A stretch of DNA of 64,000 nucleotides from Alcaligenes endophyticus (GTDB taxonomy: Bacteria; Pseudomonadota; Gammaproteobacteria; Burkholderiales; Burkholderiaceae_B). The stretch is from the NCBI RefSeq assembly GCF_026344035.1, contig NZ_JAPKND010000002.1, positions 372,001 to 436,000 on the forward strand, given 5' to 3'. Below are positions 48,446 through 58,881 of the stretch, piece after piece. A model generated the notes under the pieces. It made no database searches. It saw only the letters and a list, made by a program, of their open reading frames with translations, and was not told where the DNA came from. Position 1 is the first letter of the stretch; the number at the start of each line of letters is the position of its first letter. A program made the position numbers and the translations under genes.

Positions 48446-49669
48446 ATGCAAGCATTCTTATCTTTTTTGGCTGGTGGTATTTTGCAACTTTCGTGGTGGC
48501 AACTTATTGTCGTCACGCTTCTGCTAACGCACTTTACCATTATTTCAGTCACCGTTTTTTTGCACCGTAGTCAAGCACACCGTGGCTTGGATTTACATCC
48601 AGCTGTCATGCATGTATTTCGCTTCTGGCTATGGTTGACAACAGGCATGGTTACCAAAGAGTGGGTAGCGATACACCGTAAACATCATGCTCGCTGCGAG
48701 CGTGAGGGTGACCCTCACTCTCCCGTCGTGTTTGGTTTAGGCAAGGTGTTTTTCCGCGGTGCCGAGTTGTACCGTCAAGAGGCTACTAATGCCGAGACAC
48801 TTAAGCGTTTTGGGCATGGTACTCCCGACGATTGGCTAGAGCGCAATGTGTACACCAAGCACAGCTTGTTGGGCGTATTGATTATGCTCGCTATCGATGT
48901 GTCCTTATTTGGTTTCTTAGGCTTTACTGTGTGGGCTATTCAAATGGCCTGGATTCCATTCTGGGCTGCTGGGGTGGTGAATGGTTTAGGGCATGCCATT
49001 GGCTATCGTAACTTTGCCAGTCCAGACACTAGCACCAACGTATTTCCGTGGGGCATTATTATTGGTGGCGAAGAGCTCCATAATAATCACCATGCTTATG
49101 GCACCTCGGCTAAGTTTTCTAGCAAGTGGTACGAGTTTGACTTGGGTTGGTGCTATATCAGCGTACTCAAAGCATTTGGTTTGGCGAAGGTGAAAAAAGT
49201 AGCTCCTAAACTACGTTTAGAGCCAGCCAGCACGAGCACCTCTTTTGATAGTATTAGTTTAGAGACGCTGCAAGGTGTCATTACGCATCGCTATGAAATT
49301 TTAGCTCGCTATAGCGATATTATCCGTCATGCCGCAACCGAAGAAATCGACCGTTTGAAATTGAAAATCGATCGCAATACTCCTAATTGCTCCTGGTCTT
49401 TGCTTGAGCGTTGCCAAGACTGGATAGGTCGTGGTGATGAAGTGCTTAAGCCTGAAGAACGGGCCGAGCTGGAAAGCGTCGCCTCGGGTGACTCTCGTTT
49501 GTCTATTATTGTTCGCATGCAGCGTGAGCTAGCAGGCATTTGGGAAAGCTCTAGTGCTTCTAGCGAACAGTTGTTGGCCGATTTGCAAGCATGGTGCCAG
49601 CGCGCACAACAAAGTGGAATTGATAGTCTTGAGCAATTCGCCTTGCGGTTGCGTCGTTATGCAGCATGA
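48446..49669 (+). CDS. Fatty acid desaturase, delta-9 acyl type
   Basis: 407 residues with four hydrophobic segments and the three histidine boxes of membrane desaturases: HRSQAHR (about 42), HRKHH (about 77) and HNNHH (about 215). These bind the diiron centre that inserts a cis double bond in acyl chains of membrane lipids. The last ~130 residues after the desaturase core are soluble, helical and of unknown role. Its stop overlaps the uvrD start (ATGA), so the two genes are translationally coupled. Confidence 0.88.
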   Translation: MQAFLSFLAGGILQLSWWQLIVVTLLLTHFTIISVTVFLHRSQAHRGLDLHPAVMHVFRFWLWLTTGMVTKEWVAIHRKHHARCEREGDPHSPVVFGLGKVFFRGAELYRQEATNAETLKRFGHGTPDDWLERNVYTKHSLLGVLIMLAIDVSLFGFLGFTVWAIQMAWIPFWAAGVVNGLGHAIGYRNFASPDTSTNVFPWGIIIGGEELHNNHHAYGTSAKFSSKWYEFDLGWCYISVLKAFGLAKVKKVAPKLRLEPASTSTSFDSISLETLQGVITHRYEILARYSDIIRHAATEEIDRLKLKIDRNTPNCSWSLLERCQDWIGRGDEVLKPEERAELESVASGDSRLSIIVRMQRELAGIWESSSASSEQLLADLQAWCQRAQQSGIDSLEQFALRLRRYAA

Positions 49670-51960
49670 TAGACAGGCTTAATCCACAGCAACAGGCAGC
49701 AGTCACATTACCCGCCGGTCACGCATTAGTGCTGGCGGGAGCAGGTAGCGGGAAAACTAGTGTGTTAACCACCCGTATGGCGTGGTTAATTCAAACAGGG
49801 CAGATAAGCCCTGCCGGCCTAGCCGCCGTTACCTTTACCAATAAAGCCGCGCGCGAAATGCTGACGCGGCTTACTGCTTTATTGCCTATCGACACCCGCG
49901 GTATGTGGGTGGGTACGTTTCATGGCCTTTGCAATCGCCTGTTGCGCTTACACTATCGCGATGCTGGTTTAGTGCAAACCTTTCAAATTCTCGATATGGC
50001 GGACCAGCAGGCGTGTATTAAGCGTGTGCTCAAAGCGCATAATATCGATGATGAGAAGTTTCCCCCTAAAGAGGTGCAGCGTTTTATTAATAGCTGCAAA
50101 GACGAGGGCTTGCGCCCTGAAGCGGTAGAGGCTTACGACCCGCATAGACGGCGCTTGGTAGAGCTTTATACCTTATACCAAGAGCAATGCGAACGTGAAG
50201 GTGTAGTGGATTTTGCAGAGCTGCTGCTGCGCTCTTACGAGCTACTTAGCCGTAATGGGCCTTTGCGTGAGCATTATCAACGTCGCTTTCAGCATTTACT
50301 CATTGATGAGTTCCAAGATACGAACCGTTTGCAGTATCGCTGGTTACAGTTGCTCGCGGGGCCGCAAACTAGTCTGTTCGCTGTAGGGGACGATGATCAG
50401 TCTATCTACGCCTTTCGCGGTGCGAATGTGGGCAATATGGCGGATTTCGAGCGGGATTATGCCAAGGGTAATGTGATACGCCTCGAGCAAAACTACCGTT
50501 CATGTGGCCATATTTTGGACGCTGCGAACGCCTTAATCTCGCACAATACAGGGCGTTTAGGAAAAGACCTTTGGACTGACAGTGGTGCAGGCGAGTTGAT
50601 TCGTATCAACGAGCAGTCGTCGGATGGTCAAGAGGCGCAGTGGATCTTGGAAGAGATTAAGTCCTTGATTCAGGAAGGGCGGGACCGGCGAGAAATAGCA
50701 ATCTTGTACCGGAGTAATGCACAGTCGCGCATTATTGAACATCAGCTATTCACGCATGGCATCGCCTATAAGGTGTATGGCGGACAACGATTCTTTGAGC
50801 GCCAAGAGATTAAGCACGCCTTGGCTTACCTGCGATTAACGGATAACCTGGATGATGACACAGCCTTTTTACGCGTGGTGAATTTTCCTACCCGAGGGAT
50901 AGGAGCGCGTTCTATTGAGCAGTTAATGGATTTAGCTCGCGAGCGTGGTGTCAGTTTAATGCGCGCCATACCTTATATGCAGGGTAGGGCCGCTGCTGCC
51001 TTGGGGCGCTTTGCCGGCATCATTCAGGAACTGGCTAACCAGGGTCAAGTGCTTAGCTTACCGGAACTCATCGAACATACCGTGCACGAAAGTGGCTTGT
51101 TAGCTCATTATCAAGCCGATCGTGAGGGGGCGGAGCGTTTAGAAAACTTGCAAGAGCTTGTGAATGCTGCGACCGTATTTGTGCAAGAAGAAAACGCCTC
51201 TGATTTACCCGCAGGGCGTATCCCTGATGAGCCGGCTGGCGCTGATCCGGTCACGGGTATCACTCCCCCAGCAGCGATGTCACCTTTAGGTGGGTTTTTA
51301 ACTCACGCCTCCCTAGAGGCGGGGGATAATCAGGCTCAACAAGGTCAAGATGCTGTGCAGTTGATGACCATTCATGCAGCGAAGGGTCTAGAGTTTGATG
51401 CGGTATTTATTACTGGCCTGGAAGAAGGGCTATTTCCGCATGAAAATAGCCTGATGGATGCGGGTGGCGTCGAGGAAGAGCGGCGTTTGATGTATGTGGC
51501 TATTACAAGGGCACGGCAGCGCTTGTATATTACTTTAGCGCAAAGTCGAATGTTGCATGGACAGACACGTTATGCCTTACGCTCACGGTTTTTAGATGAG
51601 CTACCTGATGAGCATGTAAAGTATTTGTCGCCACGTTATCAAATGGCAGCAAGCCACTTAAGTGCAGAGCTTGACTCAACCTTTGGCTCGGGCGGGGCGT
51701 TTCGCCGTGGGCAGTCTTGGCAAGCTTCTAAGGGTAGCAGTGCCACGCCTTATGGCGGACGCAGTACTACCTCTAGCCTAGAGGTAAATGGCCAGGTTTT
51801 CCGAGTGGGGCAGGGCGTGCAGCACGCTAAGTTTGGCGAGGGTACGGTCTTGAGTTTGCAAGGGAATGGACAAGACGCCCAAGCGCAGATTCAGTTCCGC
51901 GAGGTAGGGACTAAGACCTTAGCCTTAGCAATAGCCAAGCTTGATATTATCGCTGCATAA
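49666..51960 (+). CDS. uvrD: UvrD/PcrA type ATP-dependent DNA helicase
   Basis: 764 residues. The superfamily 1A motifs are in order: NPQQQAAVTLP, Walker A AGAGSGKTSVL, LIDEFQDTNRLQYRWLQLL, GDDDQSIYAFRGA, EQNYRS, TIHAAKGLEFDAVF and EEERRLMYVAITRA. The C-terminus ends in the Tudor-like VGQGVQHAKFGEGTVLSLQG domain that in PcrA/UvrD contacts RNA polymerase. It unwinds 3'-5' in excision and mismatch repair. The start is 4 bases inside the desaturase gene. Confidence 0.94.
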   Translation: MIDRLNPQQQAAVTLPAGHALVLAGAGSGKTSVLTTRMAWLIQTGQISPAGLAAVTFTNKAAREMLTRLTALLPIDTRGMWVGTFHGLCNRLLRLHYRDAGLVQTFQILDMADQQACIKRVLKAHNIDDEKFPPKEVQRFINSCKDEGLRPEAVEAYDPHRRRLVELYTLYQEQCEREGVVDFAELLLRSYELLSRNGPLREHYQRRFQHLLIDEFQDTNRLQYRWLQLLAGPQTSLFAVGDDDQSIYAFRGANVGNMADFERDYAKGNVIRLEQNYRSCGHILDAANALISHNTGRLGKDLWTDSGAGELIRINEQSSDGQEAQWILEEIKSLIQEGRDRREIAILYRSNAQSRIIEHQLFTHGIAYKVYGGQRFFERQEIKHALAYLRLTDNLDDDTAFLRVVNFPTRGIGARSIEQLMDLARERGVSLMRAIPYMQGRAAAALGRFAGIIQELANQGQVLSLPELIEHTVHESGLLAHYQADREGAERLENLQELVNAATVFVQEENASDLPAGRIPDEPAGADPVTGITPPAAMSPLGGFLTHASLEAGDNQAQQGQDAVQLMTIHAAKGLEFDAVFITGLEEGLFPHENSLMDAGGVEEERRLMYVAITRARQRLYITLAQSRMLHGQTRYALRSRFLDELPDEHVKYLSPRYQMAASHLSAELDSTFGSGGAFRRGQSWQASKGSSATPYGGRSTTSSLEVNGQVFRVGQGVQHAKFGEGTVLSLQGNGQDAQAQIQFREVGTKTLALAIAKLDIIAA

Positions 51961-51984
51961 AAAAGGGCCTAGGGCCCTTTTTTT
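51957..51984. terminator. Bidirectional terminator between uvrD and the ABC-F gene
   Basis: GGGCC and GGCCC arms with a 3-base loop are flanked by A and T runs (AAAA before, TTTTTTT after). It serves both convergent genes. Confidence 0.88.
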
Positions 51985-51991
51985 ATGGTTT

Positions 51992-53920
51992 TTAGTGGTC
52001 GCTTTGAGCTAAGGTTTCGATTTGCTCTTGTAAGTCTAGCCACTGCTCTTCTAGCTCTGTGTGTTGCTTGCTTAGCTCACCGTGCTCAGCCAGCAGTTGA
52101 GGTCGCTCATCTTTATATTGATCAGTATAAAAGTTTGGGTCTTGCATGAGCAGGTCTAGCTCTTGCAGTCGTTCGCCGGTTTTCTCCATTTGGCTTTCTA
52201 TTTTACCCAGCTGCTTGTCCAAAGGCTTACGCAATTGGGCCAAACGTTGTCGTGTTTCCGCTTCTTGGCGCCGTTGCGTGCGACGATCAACACTGTTGCT
52301 GTCGTCTTGCTGCAATGCGCGAGTTTCCTTGCGCGCATCAGCTCTGGCACTTGCATTACGGCTTAACAGCCAGTCGCGGTAGTCTTCAAGGTCACCGTCA
52401 AATTCTTGCACTTGACCATCGGCCACAATCCAAAACTCGTCAACGGTAGAGCGTAATAAATGCCTATCGTGCGATACCAGCAAGACGCTGCCTTCATAGC
52501 CAGCCAAGGCGGTCGCTAGGGCTTCACGCGTGTCGACATCTAAGTGGTTAGTAGGCTCATCCAGAAGCAGCAGATTAGGCTTTTGCCATACAATCAGTGC
52601 CAGCGCTAAGCGAGCTTTCTCACCGCCTGAAAATGGTGCCGTGGGATTAGAAGCCATATCGCCACTAAATCCAAAGCTACCCAGATAATTGCGTAACTCT
52701 TGTTCGCGTACATCGGGGGCCAGCCTAGCTAAGTGCTGTAACGGTGAGGAGTCGGGGTCTATCATGTCTAGCTGGTGCTGGGCAAAATAGCCAATTTCTA
52801 GCCCCTTAGCGGCTACTTTTTCTCCGCTTAATGGGGCTTGTTGCCCAGCTAAGGTTTTTATCAGTGTACTTTTCCCCGCGCCGTTCATTCCTAAAATGCC
52901 GATACGGCCTCCGCCACGCACCATTAATTGAACATTTTTTAAGATAGCCGTGCTGCCATAGCCTAGGTCGGCTTTGTCCAGTGTAAGTAGTGGGTCGGGC
53001 ACGTAGGTGGGCGAAGGCAACTGTATGCTTATACTACTGTCTTCTTTTAGCGGGGCTAGCAGTTGCATGCGCGATAAAGCCTTAACCCGACTTTGTGCTT
53101 GTTTGGCTTTGGTTGCTTGAGCTTTAAAGCGATCAATAAACGACTGCAAGCGTGCAGCTTCCCGCGTTTGGCGCTGATAAGCAATTTGTGCCTGTTGCAT
53201 GCGTTCTGCACGCTGCATGATAAAGTCGTGATAACCGCCTTTGTAGCGCACCAGTTTGTGATGATCAATGTGCAAAATGGCTTTGGCTACGGCATCCAAA
53301 AACTCAGTGTCGTGGGAAATCAGTAATACTGTCCCCGGGTAGCTGACCAACCAACGCTCTAGCCATAGCATGGCATCTAAGTCTAAGTGGTTAGTGGGCT
53401 CATCTAGTAAGAGTAGATCGGAGGGAGCCATCAGGGCGCGAGCCAGCGCTAGTCGCATTTGCCACCCACCAGAGAAATGTCCCACGGGCAGCAGCCACTC
53501 TTCGGGTTTAAAGCCAAGGCCGGCTAACAACTGTTCTGCGCGAGACGGTGCGGTCCAAGCATCGGCCTCAAGTAAAGCTGCCTCCAGTTCAGCGATACGT
53601 TGACCGTCATCGTCATGGGTTGCCGCGCGTTGGTCTTGCAAGCGGCGCAGGTCGCGGTCGCCGTCAATGACGAACTCTCGCGCAGGGCGATCTCGATCGG
53701 CTATATGTTGTTCCACGCTGGCAATACGCCAGCTTTCGGGCATGCTTAAGTGGCCGGCGTCTAGATCGAGCTCGCCTTGTAATAGAGCAAATAGGGTAGT
53801 TTTACCTGCACCATTTTTACCGACTAAGCCAACGCGTTCGCCGGGGTGTATGGTGAATTCACTTTGGTCCAACAGCACTTTAACGCCACGGCGTAAGCTG
53901 ATTCCACTGGCGCGTATCAC
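51992..53920 (-). CDS. ABC-F family ATPase, YheS-like
   Basis: 642 residues with two ATPase modules: Walker A GKNGAGKTT and GMNGAGKST, signatures SGGWQMRL and SGGEKARL, Walker B LLLDEPTNHLD in each. No membrane segments. The linker between modules (about 240-310) and a long C-terminal coiled coil (about 530-630) match the YheS branch of ABC-F proteins, which bind ribosomes to relieve stalled peptides. The start overlaps the prmB stop by 4 bases. Confidence 0.92.
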   Translation of the reverse strand: MIRASGISLRRGVKVLLDQSEFTIHPGERVGLVGKNGAGKTTLFALLQGELDLDAGHLSMPESWRIASVEQHIADRDRPAREFVIDGDRDLRRLQDQRAATHDDDGQRIAELEAALLEADAWTAPSRAEQLLAGLGFKPEEWLLPVGHFSGGWQMRLALARALMAPSDLLLLDEPTNHLDLDAMLWLERWLVSYPGTVLLISHDTEFLDAVAKAILHIDHHKLVRYKGGYHDFIMQRAERMQQAQIAYQRQTREAARLQSFIDRFKAQATKAKQAQSRVKALSRMQLLAPLKEDSSISIQLPSPTYVPDPLLTLDKADLGYGSTAILKNVQLMVRGGGRIGILGMNGAGKSTLIKTLAGQQAPLSGEKVAAKGLEIGYFAQHQLDMIDPDSSPLQHLARLAPDVREQELRNYLGSFGFSGDMASNPTAPFSGGEKARLALALIVWQKPNLLLLDEPTNHLDVDTREALATALAGYEGSVLLVSHDRHLLRSTVDEFWIVADGQVQEFDGDLEDYRDWLLSRNASARADARKETRALQQDDSNSVDRRTQRRQEAETRQRLAQLRKPLDKQLGKIESQMEKTGERLQELDLLMQDPNFYTDQYKDERPQLLAEHGELSKQHTELEEQWLDLQEQIETLAQSDH

Positions 53921-54840
53921 GAGACTAATTGCTCCCGTTGCAATAAAAGAATTTGGTCAGTGCTGTTTTCTGTACTGAGCCAAACAGGCTCTAGCTCGGG
54001 AAAGGCAGCGCAGAAGTGCTCATATTCGTGGCCGATTTCCAGCACTAAAATGCCCTCGGGTTGAAGGAAGTCTGGAGCCGCCTGCAGGATGCGCCGAACC
54101 AAGTCCATGCCGTCGTCACCGCCAGCTAAGGCCATATTGGGTTCGTGTAAGTACTCTTTGGGCAAGTTGTCCATAGAGTGTTGATTTACGTAGGGTGGGT
54201 TGCAGATAATGAGGTCGTAGCGTTGTGCAGGAAGGTCGTCAAATAGATTGCTCTGGTGCAAAGATAAACGATCTTCTAGGCCGTAATCGCTGACATTCAG
54301 GCGGGCGACTTCTAGCGCTTCGGAGGATAAATCTACTGCATCAACGCGTGCTTCGGGGAATGCCAAGGCGCACAGTATTGCTAAGCAGCCGGAACCTGTA
54401 CACATGTCTAAGGCATGCTGTACTTGAGAGGGGTCTGATATCCAAGGCTGCAGTTGTTCTTCGAGCAGCTCGGCGATGGGGGAGCGTGGCACGATGGTGG
54501 CGGGACTAACGCGAAAGCTATGTCCTTGTAACCACGCTTGGCCGGTTAAGTAGGCGGCGGGACACTGTTCGTTAACACGTCGTGTAATAAGTGCGATGTA
54601 GCGCTCACGTTCGCTTGCTAACAGGCGTGCATCTAAGAACGGTTCGAGCTGGTCTAGTGGTAAGTTCAGGCTATGCAAGAGAAGATAGACCGCCTCGTCC
54701 CAAGCATTGTCACTACCATGGCCAAAGCTTAGGGTGTCGTGGTTTAAATAAGAGACCGCCCAGCGTAAGAGGTCGCGTAAAGTGAGCAGTTCGCGTTGCG
54801 CTGAGGCTTGCTCGGCAGCGCTGATATGATGTTCTAGCAC
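53917..54840 (-). CDS. prmB: Ribosomal protein L3 glutamine N5-methyltransferase
   Basis: 307 residues. An N-terminal helical domain precedes the Rossmann methyltransferase with [27 protein letters not shown] and NPPYVN, the motif of glutamine N5-methyltransferases. The N-terminal part ([23 protein letters not shown]) distinguishes PrmB from PrmC. It methylates ribosomal protein L3. The gene overlaps dapE upstream and the ABC-F gene downstream, making a tight three-gene unit. Confidence 0.93.
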   Translation of the reverse strand: MLEHHISAAEQASAQRELLTLRDLLRWAVSYLNHDTLSFGHGSDNAWDEAVYLLLHSLNLPLDQLEPFLDARLLASERERYIALITRRVNEQCPAAYLTGQAWLQGHSFRVSPATIVPRSPIAELLEEQLQPWISDPSQVQHALDMCTGSGCLAILCALAFPEARVDAVDLSSEALEVARLNVSDYGLEDRLSLHQSNLFDDLPAQRYDLIICNPPYVNQHSMDNLPKEYLHEPNMALAGGDDGMDLVRRILQAAPDFLQPEGILVLEIGHEYEHFCAAFPELEPVWLSTENSTDQILLLQREQLVS

Positions 54841-55970
54841 AGCAAGTTTTCCAATGTACGACGATAAATATTTTTCAGTTTTTCCAGATCGGCCAAATCG
54901 ACATGTTCGTTAATTTGGTGAATGCTGGCGTTAAGGGGGCCAAACTCAATAAGCTGGGGACAGATTTTAGCGATAAAACGCCCATCGGAAGTACCCCCGG
55001 TAGTGGAAAGTTCAGCTTGCACTCCTGTTTCTGCTTGAATCGCTGCTTTGAGCGCTTCGCTGAGTGCCCCCTCAGGGGTCAAAAATGGTTCAGCGCCCAG
55101 GGTCCAGCGCAGCTCAAACGGAACCTTATGTTGGTGCAAGATGCCTTCCACTTCAGCCTGTAAGGTAGCAGGTGTGTGTTCCGTGCTGAAGCGAAAGTTT
55201 AGCTCAAGGTCTAGGTAGCCTGGTATGACGTTCCCGGCGCCAGTGCCAGCATGGATATTAGAAATTTGCATGCTGGTAGGGGGGAAGTCGACATTGCCGG
55301 CATCCCACATGCGATCGCATAACTGCTGCAAGGCAGGACTAAGTAAATGTATGGGGTTGCTTGCTAGTTGGGGGTAAGCCACATGACCTTGTTTTCCAAG
55401 GACTCGCAAGTGCCCGGATAGTGAGCCTCTGCGGCCATTTTTTATAGTATCGCCAAAGACTTGGTTGCTGCTAGGTTCGCCAACGATACAGTAATCTAGA
55501 GTGAGGCCGCGCTCTTGGAGCTGTTCGCAGACATAGGCTGTGCCGTCAGTGGCAGGGCCTTCTTCGTCTGAGGTGATTAGTAGGGCAATCGCGCCTTGAT
55601 GCTCAGGAAAATCACCAAGGAACTCGTGGCAGGCACAAATAAATGCAGCAATCGACGCTTTCATGTCCGCGGCGCCCCTGCCATATAGTTTACCTTGGCG
55701 TATGGTGGCTTCAAAGGGGGGGCTATCCCATTGCTCAAGTGGCCCCGTGGGCACCACATCCGTATGGCCAGCAAAAACAAATAGGGGGGCGGCTTCCCCT
55801 TTTTGTGCCCACAGATTACTGACCGAACCACGAGGCAAGTGCTCAATGACAAAACCTAGTGGTTGTAGTAACTCTGCAATACGTTGTTGGCAACCAGCAT
55901 CGTTAGGGGTGACTGAAGGCCTTTGTAGCAGGTCTGTCAGGAGTACCTGAGGAGAGGGAAAGGTGCTCAT
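54834..55970 (-). CDS. dapE: Succinyl-diaminopimelate desuccinylase
   Basis: 378 residues from the ATG at 55970; a longer frame overlaps dapD. M20 metallopeptidase motifs: [10 protein letters not shown] (His and Asp metal region), [21 protein letters not shown] with the catalytic Glu, and a late His in [11 protein letters not shown]. It removes succinate to give LL-diaminopimelate for lysine and peptidoglycan. It follows dapD by 1 base and overlaps prmB by 7. Confidence 0.95.
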   Translation of the reverse strand: MSTFPSPQVLLTDLLQRPSVTPNDAGCQQRIAELLQPLGFVIEHLPRGSVSNLWAQKGEAAPLFVFAGHTDVVPTGPLEQWDSPPFEATIRQGKLYGRGAADMKASIAAFICACHEFLGDFPEHQGAIALLITSDEEGPATDGTAYVCEQLQERGLTLDYCIVGEPSSNQVFGDTIKNGRRGSLSGHLRVLGKQGHVAYPQLASNPIHLLSPALQQLCDRMWDAGNVDFPPTSMQISNIHAGTGAGNVIPGYLDLELNFRFSTEHTPATLQAEVEGILHQHKVPFELRWTLGAEPFLTPEGALSEALKAAIQAETGVQAELSTTGGTSDGRFIAKICPQLIEFGPLNASIHQINEHVDLADLEKLKNIYRRTLENLLC

Positions 55971-55971
55971 A

Positions 55972-56790
55972 TTAGCTTCGTAGTAAATCATTAATACTGG
56001 TTTTAGCACGTGTGCGGGCGTCGACACGTTTCACAATGATGGCGCAGGCCAAGCTATGACTGCCATCCTCAGCAGGCAATGAGCCCGGGACGACCACAGA
56101 ACCTGACGGAACCCTACCATAGAAAACCTCACCTGTCTGACGGTCATAAATACGGGTGCTCTGCGATAGATAAACACCCATAGAAAGGACGCTATTTTCT
56201 TCCACAATGACCCCTTCGACAATTTCTGATCGGGCACCAATAAAGCAATTGTCTTCAATGATAGTGGGATTGGCTTGTAACGGCTCAAGTACCCCTCCTA
56301 TGCCGACACCTCCCGAAATATGCACGTGCTTACCAATTTGAGCGCAAGACCCTACTGTAGCCCACGTGTCAATCATGGTGCCTGTGTCGATGTAAGCGCC
56401 GATATTGACGTAGCTTGGCATTAGCACAACGTCGGGAGCGATATAGGCCCCGTGACGTACGTGAGCGCCGGGAGTGACCCGTATCTGTAGGCGAGCGAAA
56501 TCGGCCTCTTGGTAGTGTTCAAATTTCATGGGCACTTTGTCATAAAAATGATTAGGTGCCTGGCCTGTGAGGCGATTGGCTGCTAGTTTAAAGCTAAGCA
56601 ATATGGCTTTTTTAAGCCAGTCGTGTACGAGCCATGAGTGCGCTTTTTTTTCGGCTAAACGCAGAGAGCCTTGATCAAGCTGATTTAACACATGGTGCAA
56701 GGCAGCACGTAATTCCGGCGCTGGACTGTCACTATTGAGTTGCGTGCGATTGTCCCAAGCGGCTGATATGATGGCTTGTAGGCTGTGCAT
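55972..56790 (-). CDS. dapD: Tetrahydrodipicolinate N-succinyltransferase
   Basis: 272 residues. An N-terminal helical domain (about 1-100) precedes a left-handed beta helix of hexapeptide repeats ([53 protein letters not shown]). It succinylates tetrahydrodipicolinate with succinyl-CoA, the step before the aminotransferase and DapE. dapC is not adjacent here. Confidence 0.96.
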   Translation of the reverse strand: MHSLQAIISAAWDNRTQLNSDSPAPELRAALHHVLNQLDQGSLRLAEKKAHSWLVHDWLKKAILLSFKLAANRLTGQAPNHFYDKVPMKFEHYQEADFARLQIRVTPGAHVRHGAYIAPDVVLMPSYVNIGAYIDTGTMIDTWATVGSCAQIGKHVHISGGVGIGGVLEPLQANPTIIEDNCFIGARSEIVEGVIVEENSVLSMGVYLSQSTRIYDRQTGEVFYGRVPSGSVVVPGSLPAEDGSHSLACAIIVKRVDARTRAKTSINDLLRS

Positions 56791-56920
56791 AGGTAGGTCC
56801 TGGAGCGGGGGTCATCAATAAAAGCAAGAGGATGACGATAAAGAACCTAGTAAGAATAACCGAGCCTGACAGACAAACGGGATATTTTTATAGTTGTATA
56901 TACAATATTAATGTTTGATC

Positions 56921-57409
56921 TTAGAGAGCTAAGTCGCGTTGCAAGTCTTGCAAAAGATCTTTGGCGATTTCTTTCTGAATGTAGGGGCTGAGTCTTTCTT
57001 CGCCATGGCTTAACACGACACTGATATGGCTAGAGCCTTCGGCGTTGGATTGTGGCTTAATACGTGAAATGCCTAGGGAACGGATGCTTGAACTGGGATG
57101 ATAGCGGCCTTGAAAGAGCAGCCCTTGTTCTGTGTCTAGCGTAATGGATAGGGTTTGCTTAAGGATGAGCCGTACACACACCGCGTAAACTAGGACCAGT
57201 AAGAAGAGGTAAGGCAGGCTGTTATCGCGTCCTAAAAGACTGATAATAGGAATGCCACCTACAAAAAATAATACTAGTGCGGGTAGCCAGTATGCCATAA
57301 GGCGTTTTCTGAGATTTTGAGCCGCTGAATACCGATTACCGTAAACACGGTAAGTTCGTTGGGTACCCAAATTGGTTTGAGTGTAAAAGGAATGCTGAAG
57401 ACTGATCAT
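56921..57409 (-). CDS. Hypothetical membrane protein, 162 residues
   Basis: Not recognised. Two adjacent hydrophobic segments (about 37-58 and 67-85) follow a polar N-terminus with many Tyr and Gln; the C-terminal ~75 residues form a soluble part with LSITLDTEQGLLFQGRYHPSSSIRSL, reminiscent of small membrane proteins with a PH-like domain. No signal peptide. It stands alone in an AT-richer stretch. A 12-base palindrome (TTGTATATACAA, 56894-56905) lies just past its stop, toward dapD. Confidence 0.6.
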   Translation of the reverse strand: MISLQHSFYTQTNLGTQRTYRVYGNRYSAAQNLRKRLMAYWLPALVLFFVGGIPIISLLGRDNSLPYLFLLVLVYAVCVRLILKQTLSITLDTEQGLLFQGRYHPSSSIRSLGISRIKPQSNAEGSSHISVVLSHGEERLSPYIQKEIAKDLLQDLQRDLAL

Positions 57410-57588
57410 AGCGGCACAAAATAAATATAGTTATAGAGCAGGCATTCACATTCTATCTAAAGATAATGAAAGTTATATTTCTTGATGAAAATAATAATTA
57501 TGGTTTTTAGTGTTGTCGTTATTTTAGGTAGCGTAGCAGAGAACAATAAGCGGATACAAGCTTTTTGTTATCCGCTTAGGTAAAAATA

Positions 57589-57882
57589 TTAATTTTGCAC
57601 ACGTATTTCAAAATAAGCCTCGCACTCTCCTAGTTCGCGAAAGGCTTCTTGGTAAGCACGTGTAGCCGCCTGCTGCCACTGCTTAGCTAAAAAGATGTCG
57701 TGCTCGTTGAGTTCTTGAACATCAGTTTCTTCGACTTGTCTCCATGCTTTATAAGCTTCGATAACGCTGTCCGAGCTGCGTAGACTGCGCTCTAGGCTAC
57801 GCCGAAAGCGGTATTCAGTGCTTTGACGCAATGCTTCGGGCAAGTCTTTAGGGGCATCATGTAGTGTGACGGTGTAGTCCAT
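57589..57882 (-). CDS. Hypothetical protein, 97 residues
   Basis: Not recognised. Charged, helical, rich in Glu, Arg, Gln and Ala, with one cysteine and no signal peptide or membrane segment. The ribosome site is weak. A long imperfect hairpin (arms at 57547-57559 and 65-78 of the same stretch) lies just past its stop. Coding use resembles the neighbours more than the flanking AT-rich DNA, which supports a real gene. Confidence 0.5.
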   Translation of the reverse strand: MDYTVTLHDAPKDLPEALRQSTEYRFRRSLERSLRSSDSVIEAYKAWRQVEETDVQELNEHDIFLAKQWQQAATRAYQEAFRELGECEAYFEIRVQN

Positions 57883-58251
57883 GGTGATATTTTTGCTGTG
57901 TATAAAAACAGTAGATTAGCAGGTCTATCGATTTTGTGCAGTAAGTTTTTTACAGACGGTTCTTGTGATGTTTACCGCGTTTACGAGGCCACGGCGACGG
58001 CTGTAAGCCAACTAAAGGGTGATATTAAATAGTATTACTTTTAGTAATTAAATAAATTGTTTTTGAGTAAAATAATTTTATTTCTATTTATTACATTTAA
58101 TGTGGTTTGCGCATTGTTTGCTCATTGCTTTATTGATTTTTGTATAAATCTGGTGTCGGTAGTGGCAATATATCTTGTGCAGGCCTAAGCATGCTCGCTT
58201 GCAACGTTAGTGAGTGGATTGTGGTGTTTTGGGGGGTAGGGCAGTAAAGCA
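57883..58251. other. 369-base AT-rich non-coding stretch
   Basis: No gene is supported. It is markedly AT-rich in its middle (58030-58140), contains a small inverted repeat (ATTACT/AGTAAT near 58036) and lies between two minus-strand genes of unknown function. Confidence 0.5.
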
Positions 58252-58881
58252 CTAATCGGTAAAGTTGCCACTTGTGCGCGACTGTTCTAGTAAGGTATGG
58301 AGCAATCCTAGGTTCACACGAAACCCGCAGTTGTCATGTTCTAGCAGACCGCTTTTTTTCAAGCAGCGGTCGATCATCTGGATGACTTTAGGATGACAAG
58401 TGATTTTGCGGATGTCGTCCGTGAAAAAGTCGCCTTCAGGTAAAGGGTCCGAGGTTTGATTTAGCCCTATAAACCACCGCCACAGCATGTTGTAGCGCAT
58501 TTGTTCGCATACGTGTTGGATATTGCAGCAGGAATAAACGATCTGGAGTATCCAAATACGGATGCCCATGGCGACTCGATCGCGGCCGTTATGGTGGATG
58601 CCTAAGTTATGTAAGAGGGCGTTTTCGTAGGCAAAGGCTTCATCGATGGCTTCGCGTAATTTTAATAAAGGATGATTTAAGTCGGGTAAGTAAGAGCTCA
58701 ACTTGGTGACATCTCCCCACATACGATAAGAAATAATGCAGACCCATGGGGCGTCGTATCGGTGAACGATGACGGGCCCCACGGTACGGGCGACGTTTAC
58801 CCACTCAGAGAGCTTTTCGTCCAAGGCGGTCATGGTGATTTTTTGACCGGCAATGTTTGTGTTCTGTAAGCTTGCTTGCAT
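58252..58881 (-). CDS. Phd/YefM antitoxin-like N-terminus joined to a transposase DUF772-like domain
   Basis: 209 residues from the ATG at 58881, preferred for GAG 7 bases upstream (an ATG at 58896 and a GTG at 58911 are alternatives). Residues ~10-58 match the Phd/YefM pattern (ALDEKLSEWVNVARTVGP, then VIVHRYDAPWVCIISYRMW). Residues ~100-165 resemble the N-terminal DUF772 domain of IS5/IS1182-type transposases (VCEQMRYNMLWRWFIGLN, DPLPEGDFFTDD). No DDE catalytic domain, terminal repeats or toxin gene are present. It may be a DNA-binding regulator built from a transposase part. The two similarities are from pattern memory and not verified. Confidence 0.6.
   Translation of the reverse strand: MQASLQNTNIAGQKITMTALDEKLSEWVNVARTVGPVIVHRYDAPWVCIISYRMWGDVTKLSSYLPDLNHPLLKLREAIDEAFAYENALLHNLGIHHNGRDRVAMGIRIWILQIVYSCCNIQHVCEQMRYNMLWRWFIGLNQTSDPLPEGDFFTDDIRKITCHPKVIQMIDRCLKKSGLLEHDNCGFRVNLGLLHTLLEQSRTSGNFTD

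Noticed and set aside
56894-56905. TTGTATATACAA as a GntR-type operator
   Set aside because: A perfect 12-base palindrome upstream of dapD, but it is short, AT-rich and more than 100 bases from the start, so chance cannot be excluded.
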